Shown here: piece after piece, positions 57,676 through 64,000 of the stretch
Position numbering within the stretch: the stretch's first letter is position 1
Layout: the number at the start of each line of letters is the position of its first letter
Assembly: GCF_001424165.1 (NCBI RefSeq)
Contig: NZ_LMOJ01000001.1
Span: 1,050,139 to 1,114,138, forward strand
From: Massilia sp. Leaf139
Lineage (GTDB): Bacteria; Pseudomonadota; Gammaproteobacteria; Burkholderiales; Burkholderiaceae_D
Direction: 5' to 3'
Length of the DNA: 64,000 nucleotides
Made by a program: the position numbers and the translations under genes
The notes under the pieces: generated by a model
Seen by the model: only the letters and a program-made list of their open reading frames with translations
Told to the model about the DNA's origin: nothing
The model's database searches: none

Positions 57676-57820
57676 TTCCGGCCGCCGCGCAGCCGCCCCA
57701 TTGTGCCGCTGACGGGACACTGTTTCCCTCGCTGGCCGTCTAGTGGAAACCCGCACGCGACCTTACAGTAGGGGTATCGGCCAAAGCAAGCGGCCATCCA
57801 CTACGCCCCAAGGAGCCACC

Positions 57821-58633
57821 ATGACCACCTCCCGACTCCCCGTCTATTTCATCTCCCACGGCGGTGGGCCCTGGCCCTGGATCGAGGGGATGCGCGGCAT
57901 GTACGCGCGCACCGCGGCCGAATTCGCCGCGCTGCCCCAGCGCCTGCCGGCAAAACCGAAGGCGATCCTGGTCGTCTCCGGCCACTGGGAAGCGCCCGCC
58001 TTCACCGTCGCCACCGCGGCGCAGCCGCCGATGGAATACGATTATTACGGCTTCCCCGAGCACACCTACCGCATCCGCTATCCGGCGCCGGGCGCGCCCG
58101 GACTGGCGGCGCGGGTGGAGGCGCTGCTGGCCCAGGCCGGCATGCCGGTCGCGCGCGATGCGGGGCGCGGCTTCGACCATGGCGTCTTCGTCCCCTTGAG
58201 CCTGATGTACCCGGAGGCCGACGTCCCGATCCTGATGCTGTCGATGAAATCGGACTACGACCCCGCCGAGCACCTGCGCCTGGGCCGGGCGCTGGCGCCG
58301 CTGCGCGACGAGGGCGTGCTGATCGTCGGCAGCGGCCTCACCTACCACAACATGCGCGGCTTCGGCCGCGACGAATCGACGCCCGTGGCCGCGGCCTTCG
58401 AGAACTGGCTGAACGGGGCCATCGCCCAGCCCGACGCCCAGGTGCGCAACGCCATGCTGGTCGATTGGGAACAGGGCCCCGGCGCACGCCAGGCCCACCC
58501 GCGCGAAGACCACCTGGTGCCGCTGATGGTGGTCGCCGGGGCCGCCGGGGACGACCGCGGCCGGGTGCTGTTCGTCGACCACGTGATGAAGGTGCCGATG
58601 GCGTCCTACGAATTCGGGGCGGCCGGCACCTGA
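57821..58633 (+). CDS. LigB/DODA-type extradiol dioxygenase family protein
   Basis: This 270-residue protein starts at the ATG at 57821 with AAGGAG 6 nt upstream. It has the DODA-type (YgiD-like) set: His in YFISHGGGPWPW, VVSGHWEA, RGFDHGVFVPLSLMYPEADV and PREDHLVPLMVVAGAA. These residues form the metal site and acid/base group of class III ring-cleaving dioxygenases. It may open a catechol or DOPA ring, but the natural substrate of such proteins is often unknown. It is convergent with the TetR gene 22 nt away. Confidence 0.9.
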   Translation: MTTSRLPVYFISHGGGPWPWIEGMRGMYARTAAEFAALPQRLPAKPKAILVVSGHWEAPAFTVATAAQPPMEYDYYGFPEHTYRIRYPAPGAPGLAARVEALLAQAGMPVARDAGRGFDHGVFVPLSLMYPEADVPILMLSMKSDYDPAEHLRLGRALAPLRDEGVLIVGSGLTYHNMRGFGRDESTPVAAAFENWLNGAIAQPDAQVRNAMLVDWEQGPGARQAHPREDHLVPLMVVAGAAGDDRGRVLFVDHVMKVPMASYEFGAAGT

Positions 58634-58655
58634 GTGAAGGCAGGACGGCCCGGCC

Positions 58656-59309
58656 TCAGCCCGGCTCCGCCTGCATCACGCCCCAGCAGGCATTGACCAG
58701 CGCGTCCTCGAATTCGATCGTCCCGAGCAGCGGCGAGTCCTCCAGCGAAGCCGAGCGCACCGTCCCCGCCAGCAGGCGCGTCAGCACGAAGGCCGTGGCC
58801 GGCGAGGGCGCGCGCAGCAGCGGATGGCGCATGCGCTCGATATGCAGGGCGATGCGCTCGCTCGCTTCGCGCAGGTACTGCACCAGCAACTGCTGGTTGT
58901 CGAGCCGCCATGCCAGCCGGATCAAGGCGCGTCGCCCGGGCCCGCCGGTGCCGAAGGTCTCGAGATAAAAACGGATAAAGGCGCGCAGCAGCGTGCGCGG
59001 ATCGGGTTCGGCCGCACCGGCGTGGCCCAGCAGCAGGTCGAGCTTGGCCATGCACTGCGTGCGTTCGTGCGCGAGCATGGCGAGCACGATCGCCTCCTTG
59101 CTGTCGAAGTACTGGTACAGGCTGCCGATCGAGACGCCGGCCCGTTGCGCGATGCGGTTGGTCGTCAGGGCCATTTCGCCGTGCTCGTCCAGAACCTGAG
59201 CCGTCGCCTCGAAAATGACGCGGATCGTGTGCTCGGCGCGGGCCTGCGAGGGGATGCGCCGCGGCGGCGTCGAAGGAGAAACGGCAGTCGGGCGGAGCTT
59301 GGTCGGCAT
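58656..59309 (-). CDS. TetR-family transcriptional regulator
   Basis: This 217-residue regulator starts at the ATG at 59309 (MPTKLRPTAV). The N-terminal domain holds AEHTIRVIFEATAQVLDEHG and the recognition helix segment AGVSIGSLYQYFDSKEAIVLAML. The C-terminal half is a helical ligand domain. It is divergent from the DUF2867 gene. A perfect dyad at 59354-59368 sits between the two starts, so it probably represses itself and that gene. Confidence 0.92.
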   Translation of the reverse strand: MPTKLRPTAVSPSTPPRRIPSQARAEHTIRVIFEATAQVLDEHGEMALTTNRIAQRAGVSIGSLYQYFDSKEAIVLAMLAHERTQCMAKLDLLLGHAGAAEPDPRTLLRAFIRFYLETFGTGGPGRRALIRLAWRLDNQQLLVQYLREASERIALHIERMRHPLLRAPSPATAFVLTRLLAGTVRSASLEDSPLLGTIEFEDALVNACWGVMQAEPG

Positions 59310-59353
59310 AGCGGGCGTTGGTCTGAAATCTGAGCGAAAGGCGAGTAGGAAAG

Positions 59354-59368
59354 ATGAGCGATGCTCAT
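59354..59368. promoter_or_regulatory. Dyad ATGAGC-GAT-GCTCAT, candidate TetR operator
   Basis: A perfect 6-bp inverted repeat with a 3-nt centre lies in the 108-nt divergent spacer between the TetR and DUF2867 genes, the expected place for an autoregulatory TetR operator. Confidence 0.55.
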
Positions 59369-59417
59369 TATAGTCATGTCTTGAATGCAACTCGCGAAAT
59401 CATCGGGAAAGGAATGC

Positions 59418-59954
59418 ATGCAAGCCATCGACCAGCTCCGCGCACGTCAGGTTGCCCTGCCTGCGCAATCGGCAATTACCCACGTCTACGGCAGGGTGCA
59501 CCTGGCCGACGCATTTTCGATCGCGCTGCCTGTCGGGGCCTCGCATGAGCCCGAGCGCCTGGCGCGCTTCCTGTTCGCGCAGCAGCCGGCCTGGGTCGGA
59601 TGGCTGATGGGGATCCGCGACGCCGTCGTCGCCTGTTTCGGCCTGAAGACGGGCAGGCAGCTGGCGGCGCTCGGGCCGGGCGCCAAGGCCGAACGGGTCG
59701 GCATCTTCAAGGTCTATGCCAGCGGCGCCGCCGAGATCGTCGTGGGAGAGGACGACCGGCATCTCGATTTCAGGGTGTCGGTGCTGGTCGAGCGCGCGCC
59801 GGTTGCCGATGCGCGGCTGACGATATCGACCGTGGTGCACTGTCATAACCTTCTGGGCCGCAGCTACCTGTACGTGATCGCGCCTTTTCACCGGCTAGTG
59901 GTCAGGGCCAGCCTGCGCCGCGCGGCGCGTGTCGGCTGGCCCCGCGCCGATTAG
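59418..59954 (+). CDS. DUF2867 domain-containing protein
   Basis: This 178-residue protein starts at the ATG at 59418 with AAAGGA upstream. The central part matches the DUF2867 pattern: [59 protein letters not shown] and the closing [20 protein letters not shown]. The fold is related to START-like or polyketide-cyclase proteins in some annotations. Function is unknown. It is probably controlled by the adjacent TetR protein and overlaps the siderophore-interacting protein gene by 4 nt tail to tail. Confidence 0.85.
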   Translation: MQAIDQLRARQVALPAQSAITHVYGRVHLADAFSIALPVGASHEPERLARFLFAQQPAWVGWLMGIRDAVVACFGLKTGRQLAALGPGAKAERVGIFKVYASGAAEIVVGEDDRHLDFRVSVLVERAPVADARLTISTVVHCHNLLGRSYLYVIAPFHRLVVRASLRRAARVGWPRAD

Positions 59955-60682
59955 TCGAGCTGTTCGTGGTGCTCGGCCACGCCGCGCTTCCAGTAGGCGG
60001 ACACGCGCATCGCTTCCTTCGGCAGCGCCTTTTCAATCGCCAGCACTTCGCGCAGCGCGCGCATCGCACCGGCCTCGCCGGCCGCCCAGGCAAAGCCTTC
60101 GCCGCCAGGCAGGGGCAGGGCGCGCACCGCCTCGGCCAGCGCGTCGGCGTCGTCGATCCAGTGCACCTCGGCCCGGGCCGCGCCGTCAAAGGCGATGCGG
60201 TCGTCCTGCGCGGCGGCCGCGACGACGATCACGCGCGCGCTTGCCGGCAGTTCTTCCAGGCGGCGGCGCATCGCCGGCAGGGCGCTGGCGTCGCCCGCCA
60301 GCAGGTGCCAGTCGTAGTCCATCGGGATGATCATCGAGCCGCGCGGCCCGCCGATCACGGCCGTGTCGCCGACCCGCGCGCGGCGCGCCCAGTCGGAGGC
60401 GGCGCCCTCGCCGTGCAGGGCGAATTCGATCGTCAGTTCGCGCGCTTGTGCGTCGAAGCGGCGCGGCGTATAGTCGCGCCGCACCTGTCCGCCGCTGCCG
60501 TCGTCGAACATGAATTTCACATGGTCGTCGAACGAGAGCGAAAGGAAACCGGCCAGCGAGTCTGCATGAAGAGTGATGGCCACGAAGTGGGCGCCGAGCG
60601 GTGCGACGCGCGCCACGACCACGTCGCGGCGGTGCAGTTCGTGGCGCACGCGTTTGATGCCGCGGCGTTTGCTGTGTTCCAT
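59951..60682 (-). CDS. Siderophore-interacting protein (FAD-dependent ferric reductase family)
   Basis: This 243-residue ViuB/SIP-type protein has the FAD-binding motif [20 protein letters not shown], the [22 protein letters not shown] segment and a C-terminal NAD(P)H-binding lobe ([38 protein letters not shown]). It releases iron from imported ferric siderophores by reduction in the cytoplasm. The start is the second of two adjacent ATGs (60682), because AGGA is then 6 nt away; the first is at 60685. It is divergent from the MarR gene with 36 nt between starts. Confidence 0.92.
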   Translation of the reverse strand: MEHSKRRGIKRVRHELHRRDVVVARVAPLGAHFVAITLHADSLAGFLSLSFDDHVKFMFDDGSGGQVRRDYTPRRFDAQARELTIEFALHGEGAASDWARRARVGDTAVIGGPRGSMIIPMDYDWHLLAGDASALPAMRRRLEELPASARVIVVAAAAQDDRIAFDGAARAEVHWIDDADALAEAVRALPLPGGEGFAWAAGEAGAMRALREVLAIEKALPKEAMRVSAYWKRGVAEHHEQLD

Positions 60683-60699
60683 CATGGATCCTGAATTTG

Positions 60700-60745
60700 G
60701 TTGATAATGTCCCCTATTATGAAAAAAACCGTTGATAAAGTCAAC
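60700..60745. promoter_or_regulatory. Candidate MarR operator region in the SIP/MarR gap
   Basis: GTTGATAA occurs at 60700-60707 and again at 60731-60738, the second as part of the dyad GTTGA-TAAAG-TCAAC (60731-60745). TTTGGTTGA at 60696 and TCAACCAAA at 60741 form a wider inverted pair. The sites cover the MarR start, compatible with autorepression. Confidence 0.45.
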
Positions 60746-61204
60746 CAAAATCACACGTCCGCGGCGCAGGATGTCTTCGAGTCCATCCATGCCATCATGC
60801 ACCTCTACCGCGCACGCCAGATGCGCACCCCGGCGGGCGCCGCGCCGGAACTGACCCACATGGAAGGCAAGGTGCTGGGTTTCTTCGCGCGCCATCCGGG
60901 CGCGACGCTGAGCGACCTGGTGGCCTATTCGGGACGCGACAAGGCGCAGCTGACGCGCCTGATCCGCGGCCTGCGCGAGAAGGAGCTGCTGGTAGCGCAG
61001 GCCGACGAAGCCGACCGCCGCAGCACGCGCCTGCGCCTGTCGGCCGGCGGCGAGGCCCTGCACGCGCAGTGGCACCGAGTGGGCGCCGAGACGGCGGCGC
61101 AGGCGCTGGAAGGCGTGCCGGAGGACGAACGCGCGCGCCTGCTGGCATTACTGGAACGCGTGCGCGCCAACCTCAGCGCCAACCTCAGCGCCGACGAAGC
61201 CTGA
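60719..61204 (+). CDS. MarR-family transcriptional regulator
   Basis: This 161-residue winged-helix regulator has TLSDLVAYSGRDKAQLTRLIRGLREKELL as recognition helix region, cut here as GRDKAQLTRLIRGLRE, and the basic wing EADRRSTRLRLSAGG. The start is taken at the ATG at 60719; another in-frame ATG lies at 60707, and neither has a good ribosome site. It is divergent from the siderophore-interacting protein gene, which it probably controls together with itself. Confidence 0.9.
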   Translation: MKKTVDKVNQNHTSAAQDVFESIHAIMHLYRARQMRTPAGAAPELTHMEGKVLGFFARHPGATLSDLVAYSGRDKAQLTRLIRGLREKELLVAQADEADRRSTRLRLSAGGEALHAQWHRVGAETAAQALEGVPEDERARLLALLERVRANLSANLSADEA

Positions 61205-61210
61205 AGCGCT

Positions 61211-61588
61211 TCAGCGCGGCGCAGCGGCCGGAATGCTGCGCAGGTAGGCCAGCAGGTCGCCGACCTGCTGGCGGTTGCTCATGCCCCAGAAGCGCATCTT
61301 GTTGCCGGGGACGACGTCGTCCGGCGCATCGATGAAGGCGGCGAGGGTCTGCTCGTTCCACACGATGCCCGATTTCGCCATCGCCGGCGAATAGCGGAAG
61401 TCCGGCGTGGCGCCGGCGCGGCGGCCGAAGACGGCGTTCAGCTGCGGGCCGAAGCCGGCGCGCGCCGCGGGGCCGACGCTGTGGCAGGAGCCGCAGCGCG
61501 AGGCGAACAGGCGCTGGCCCTTGGCCAGGTCGGCGGCGTGGGCGGCGAAGGGCATCGCGGCCAGCAGGATGAGGGCGAGTCTGCGCAT
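61211..61588 (-). CDS. Class I cytochrome c, exported
   Basis: This 125-residue protein starts at the ATG at 61588 with a Sec signal (MRRLALILLAAMPFAAHA). The haem site CGSCH (32-36) and distal ligand Met98 in GNKMRFWG match class I c-type cytochromes of the cytochrome c2 kind. VGPAARAGFGPQLNAVFGRRAG and GIVWNEQTLAAFIDAP are further family segments. It would carry electrons in the periplasm. It is convergent with the MarR gene, with 6 nt between stops, and follows leuA by 59 nt on the same strand. Confidence 0.92.
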   Translation of the reverse strand: MRRLALILLAAMPFAAHAADLAKGQRLFASRCGSCHSVGPAARAGFGPQLNAVFGRRAGATPDFRYSPAMAKSGIVWNEQTLAAFIDAPDDVVPGNKMRFWGMSNRQQVGDLLAYLRSIPAAAPR

Positions 61589-61647
61589 GCGGCGAGAAAG
61601 ACGAAACGCGGCTGCCCCGATTATAGCGGCGGCCGCCCGCCCGCACT

Positions 61648-63339
61648 TCAGGCGGCCATCGCCTGTGCCGGCGCGCTTGCGGACGCGCTCCCCATTTGCC
61701 GGTTCACCGCCGACAGCACCGCCTTGAACGAGGCCGTGACGATATTGCTGTCGATGCCGGCGCCGAACAGGGTCGGCCCGTTCCCCACGCGCAGCTCCAC
61801 GTAGCAGGCGGCGCGCGCGTTGGCGCCCGAACCGATCGCATGTTCGTGGTAGTCCATCAGGCGGATGTCGATGCCGAGCGCGTTGACGAAGCCGTCGATC
61901 GGGCCGTTGCCGCTGCCGCGCAGCACGCGCTGCATGCCGTTCTCGAAGGCCGATACTTCCACCTGCACCGCTTCGCCGGCCGCCGTGTCCTCGCTCATCC
62001 GGTGCGAGGCGTAGCGGTAGGGCGCTTCCTGTTCCAGGTATTCGCGTGCGAACAGGGCGTGGATGTCGCTGGCGGCGATCTCGCGTCCGCTGCTGTCGGC
62101 CAGGCGCTGCACCACGCGCGAGAATTCGATCTGCAGGCGGCGCGGCAGCTCCAGGCCGTATTCCTGCTCCAGCAGGTAGGCCATGCCGCCCTTGCCGGAC
62201 TGGCTGTTGACGCGGATCACGGCGTCGTAGCTGCGCCCCAGGTCGGCCGGATCGATCGGCAGGTAGGGCACTTCCCAGATCGCCTCGGGCTGCTGGCGCG
62301 CGAAGCCCTTCTTGATCGCGTCCTGGTGCGAACCGGAGAAGGCGGTGAACACCAGGTCGCCCGCATACGGGTGGCGCGGGTGCACCGGCAGCTGGTTGCA
62401 CTCCTCGACCAGCTGGCGCACGCCGTCGATGTCGGAAAAATCCAGGCCCGGGTGCACGCCCTGGGTGTACAGGTTCAGGGCCAGCGTCACCAGGTCGACG
62501 TTGCCGGTGCGCTCGCCGTTCCCGAACAGGCAGCCCTCGACGCGGTCGGCGCCGGCCAGCACGGCCAGTTCGGCCGCCGCCACGGCGGTGCCGCGGTCGT
62601 TGTGCGGGTGCACGCTGATGACGAGCGACTCGCGCCGTTCCAGGTGGCGGCACATCCATTCGATCTGGTCGGCATACACGTTCGGCGTGCTCGCCTCCAC
62701 CGTCGAGGGCAGGTTGACGATCATCGGCTTGTCCGGGGTCGGCTGCCACTCGGCGCTGACGGCGTCGACGATGCGCTTGGAGAAGTCGAGTTCCGTGGTC
62801 GAGAAGGACTCCGGCGAATATTCCAGGCCCCATTGCGTCTGCGGATGCTGCGCCACCAACTCCTTGATCAGGCGCGTGCCGCTCACGGCGATGTTCACGA
62901 TCTCGTCCTGCGTCATGCCGAAGACGACCTTGCGGAACACCGGCGCCACCGAATTGTAGACGTGGACGATGGCGCGTCTGGCGCCCGCCGCCGACTCCAC
63001 CGTGCGGCGGATGAGTTCTTCGCGCGCCTGGGTCAGGACGATGATGGTGACGTCGTCGGGAATCCGGTTGTGTTCGACCAGCATGCGCACGAAATCGAAA
63101 TCGGTCTGCGAAGCCGAGGGGAAGCCGACCTCGATCTCCTTGACGCCGATTTTCACCAGCATCTCGAAGAAACGCAGTTTTTTCTCGGGGCTCATCGGCT
63201 CGATCAGCGCCTGGTTACCGTCGCGCAGGTCGGTGCTCATCCAGATCGGCGGACGGGTGATGGTCATATTTGGCCACTGGCGGTCGGCCAGGTCGACGGC
63301 GGGGAAAGGGCGGTACTTCGAAATCGGATTGGTGATCAT
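61648..63339 (-). CDS. leuA: 2-isopropylmalate synthase
   Basis: This 563-residue protein condenses acetyl-CoA with 2-oxoisovalerate, the first committed step of leucine synthesis. It is the long LeuA type beginning [16 protein letters not shown]. The HMGL-like barrel holds [16 protein letters not shown] with metal-binding Asp, [17 protein letters not shown] with the His ligands, and [14 protein letters not shown]-terminal regulatory domain ([19 protein letters not shown]) binds leucine for feedback control. AGGAG lies 8 nt before the ATG. A leucine-rich leader peptide and a sigma70-like promoter precede it. Confidence 0.95.
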   Translation of the reverse strand: MITNPISKYRPFPAVDLADRQWPNMTITRPPIWMSTDLRDGNQALIEPMSPEKKLRFFEMLVKIGVKEIEVGFPSASQTDFDFVRMLVEHNRIPDDVTIIVLTQAREELIRRTVESAAGARRAIVHVYNSVAPVFRKVVFGMTQDEIVNIAVSGTRLIKELVAQHPQTQWGLEYSPESFSTTELDFSKRIVDAVSAEWQPTPDKPMIVNLPSTVEASTPNVYADQIEWMCRHLERRESLVISVHPHNDRGTAVAAAELAVLAGADRVEGCLFGNGERTGNVDLVTLALNLYTQGVHPGLDFSDIDGVRQLVEECNQLPVHPRHPYAGDLVFTAFSGSHQDAIKKGFARQQPEAIWEVPYLPIDPADLGRSYDAVIRVNSQSGKGGMAYLLEQEYGLELPRRLQIEFSRVVQRLADSSGREIAASDIHALFAREYLEQEAPYRYASHRMSEDTAAGEAVQVEVSAFENGMQRVLRGSGNGPIDGFVNALGIDIRLMDYHEHAIGSGANARAACYVELRVGNGPTLFGAGIDSNIVTASFKAVLSAVNRQMGSASASAPAQAMAA

Positions 63340-63418
63340 GTTCGTTACTCCTGCTGGGTGTACGGTGCCGGTATCGGCGCGGGAGTGGCGAAGAGGCTGC
63401 CGGACGGGCCACGGAACG

Positions 63419-63532
63419 CTAGGCCCGGCAACCGATCGGTAGTTTTAGCAGCAGACGAACGACAGCGCGTGCGCCCAGTGGGAGAGGCAGCGGTTGGGTG
63501 AAGAGCTGGGTGGTGTGCTGGAAAGCGGACAT
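63419..63532 (-). CDS. leuL: leuA leader peptide, 37 aa (leucine attenuation control)
   Basis: A short frame runs from the ATG at 63532 (AAGGA 8 nt upstream) to the TAG at 63419-63421, ending 79 nt before leuA. The peptide, in two parts [20 protein letters not shown] and [17 protein letters not shown], holds 8 leucines in 37 residues. The control run LLLKL is written CTG CTG CTA AAA CTA, with two CTA codons that are rare in such G/C-rich genes. After the run the transcript can pair GCCGGGCC with GGCCCG-n3-GGC across the stop codon. No T-run terminator is evident, so the mechanism may be alternative pairing or Rho-dependent. Stalling at scarce leucyl-tRNA would be the sensor. Confidence 0.8.
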   Translation of the reverse strand: MSAFQHTTQLFTQPLPLPLGARAVVRLLLKLPIGCRA

Positions 63533-63671
63533 CGGTCGAATCCTTCTTGCTACTTACTGGGAACCGGCAGGGCCGGACGCGGGAAATCAGGCGCGTAGTA
63601 GTAGCGCTAGCGATAGGACGCCGGCGTTTGGTAGAAGGGTCGACAGATGCAGTGAGGAAGTCATTGAGTCA

Positions 63672-63701
63672 ACTCTAAGCGCGACGGCGGGAGGCTGTCA
63701 A
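63672..63701 (-). promoter_or_regulatory. Sigma70 promoter of the leuL-leuA unit
   Basis: Read on the minus strand, TTGACA (63701-63696) and TAGAGT (63677-63672) are 18 nt apart. The predicted start near 63665 gives a leader of about 130 nt before the leucine-rich peptide. Together with that peptide this accounts for the 382-nt gap upstream of leuA (63340-63721). Confidence 0.7.
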
Positions 63702-63721
63702 GCGTTCATTTGTGCAGTGCG

Positions 63722-64000
63722 TCAGGGCTGTTGCGGCTGGGTCAGGAAGATCCAGGCGACCGTAATGACGACGGCGCCGGTAGCCGTGATGCAGCTCCAG
63801 GTGAAGAACCAGGCCGACAATAGGGTCGCCTGCAAGGCCCGCTCGACCAGGCAACCGAGGGCGAAATCGAGGACGGTGAGGAAGGACCAGCGGCGCAGGT
63901 AGACCGGCAGGTATTTGCTCATGCGCCGGTTGTGCTGGGTGGCCGCATGGCGTTCGATGGGCGTGCGCGCGCCGCTGACGTCCTTGAAGAGCCAGTCGAA
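63722..64000 (-). CDS. Hypothetical membrane protein, C-terminal part (runs off the right edge)
   Basis: The frame is open from the window edge (FDWLFKDVSGARTPIERHAA) through MSKYLPVYLRRWSFLTVLDF to a TGA at 63722, so the internal ATG at 63922 need not be the start. At least 92 codons are visible. Two hydrophobic stretches near the C-terminus (ALQATLLSAWFFTW and ITATGAVVITVAWIFL) indicate an inner-membrane protein. No family was recognised. Its stop lies 21 nt before the leuA promoter region. Confidence 0.65.
   Translation of the reverse strand, partial: FDWLFKDVSGARTPIERHAATQHNRRMSKYLPVYLRRWSFLTVLDFALGCLVERALQATLLSAWFFTWSCITATGAVVITVAWIFLTQPQQP

Overview
The window is high-GC, densely coded DNA from a Gram-negative bacterium, most likely a betaproteobacterium of the Oxalobacteraceae (Massilia/Duganella type). 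The evidence is the gene repertoire: paired HAAT-type (Liv) ABC transporters, Bug/Tct tripartite tricarboxylate transporters, a beta-type trimeric porin, TRAP transporters, a CzcE-like lipoprotein and a long Lhr helicase. Codons end strongly in G/C. This placement is inference from gene content; no rRNA or tRNA gene is visible.

1-20.5 kb is a catabolic island for CoA-activated acids. On the minus strand lie livK-livH-livM-livG-livF followed by the start of gcdH (glutaryl-CoA dehydrogenase). An IclR regulator follows, divergent from a six-gene plus-strand operon: an enoyl-CoA hydratase/3-hydroxyacyl-CoA dehydrogenase fusion, a thiolase, a large and a small acyl-CoA dehydrogenase, a crotonase and a CaiB/BaiF CoA-transferase. 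The order matches the pimF-(A)-B-C-D-E plan of dicarboxylate (pimelate) degradation, with a CoA-transferase present and no PimA acid-CoA ligase. Pimeloyl-CoA beta-oxidation ends in glutaryl-CoA, which gcdH would take onward. A second livHMGF-livK set and a paralogous IclR gene close the island, separated by a lone CzcE-like lipoprotein and a patch of palindromic repeats.

20.5-32.5 kb holds small hypothetical and exported proteins, a PaaI-type thioesterase, a porin with a clear promoter and terminator, a tctCBA tripartite transporter operon, a BNR/sialidase-fold exported protein, a decayed GntP-family permease remnant, an alpha/beta hydrolase pair and maeB (malic enzyme). 32.6-48.3 kb holds a sensor GGDEF/EAL gene interrupted by an in-frame amber codon, an apparently exported methyltransferase, an APC permease, lhr, a DUF455 ferritin-like protein, an MFS exporter divergent from a LysR gene with a flavin reductase, a pirin and a second LysR gene.

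48.6-64 kb holds a TRAP transporter (substrate-binding, small and large permease), an outer-membrane barrel protein, ilvE, a GNAT (FemAB-like) protein, a MaoC-like protein, an acyl-CoA thioesterase, a LigB/DODA-type dioxygenase, a TetR/DUF2867 divergent pair, a siderophore-interacting reductase divergent from a MarR regulator, a class I cytochrome c, and leuA preceded by a leucine-rich leader peptide and a sigma70-like promoter. A partial membrane-protein gene runs off the right edge.

Two themes recur. In all three transport operons whose first gene is a periplasmic binding protein (liv-1, tct, TRAP), a strong hairpin lies between that gene and the permease genes, a design that would favour excess binding protein. 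Palindromic intergenic repeats with a constant flank (CCCTACGG or its complement) but different self-complementary cores recur at about 13.8-14.0, 47.3 and 57.6 kb, with a looser relative at 42.7 kb. No CRISPR array, insertion sequence, prophage or defence system was seen.
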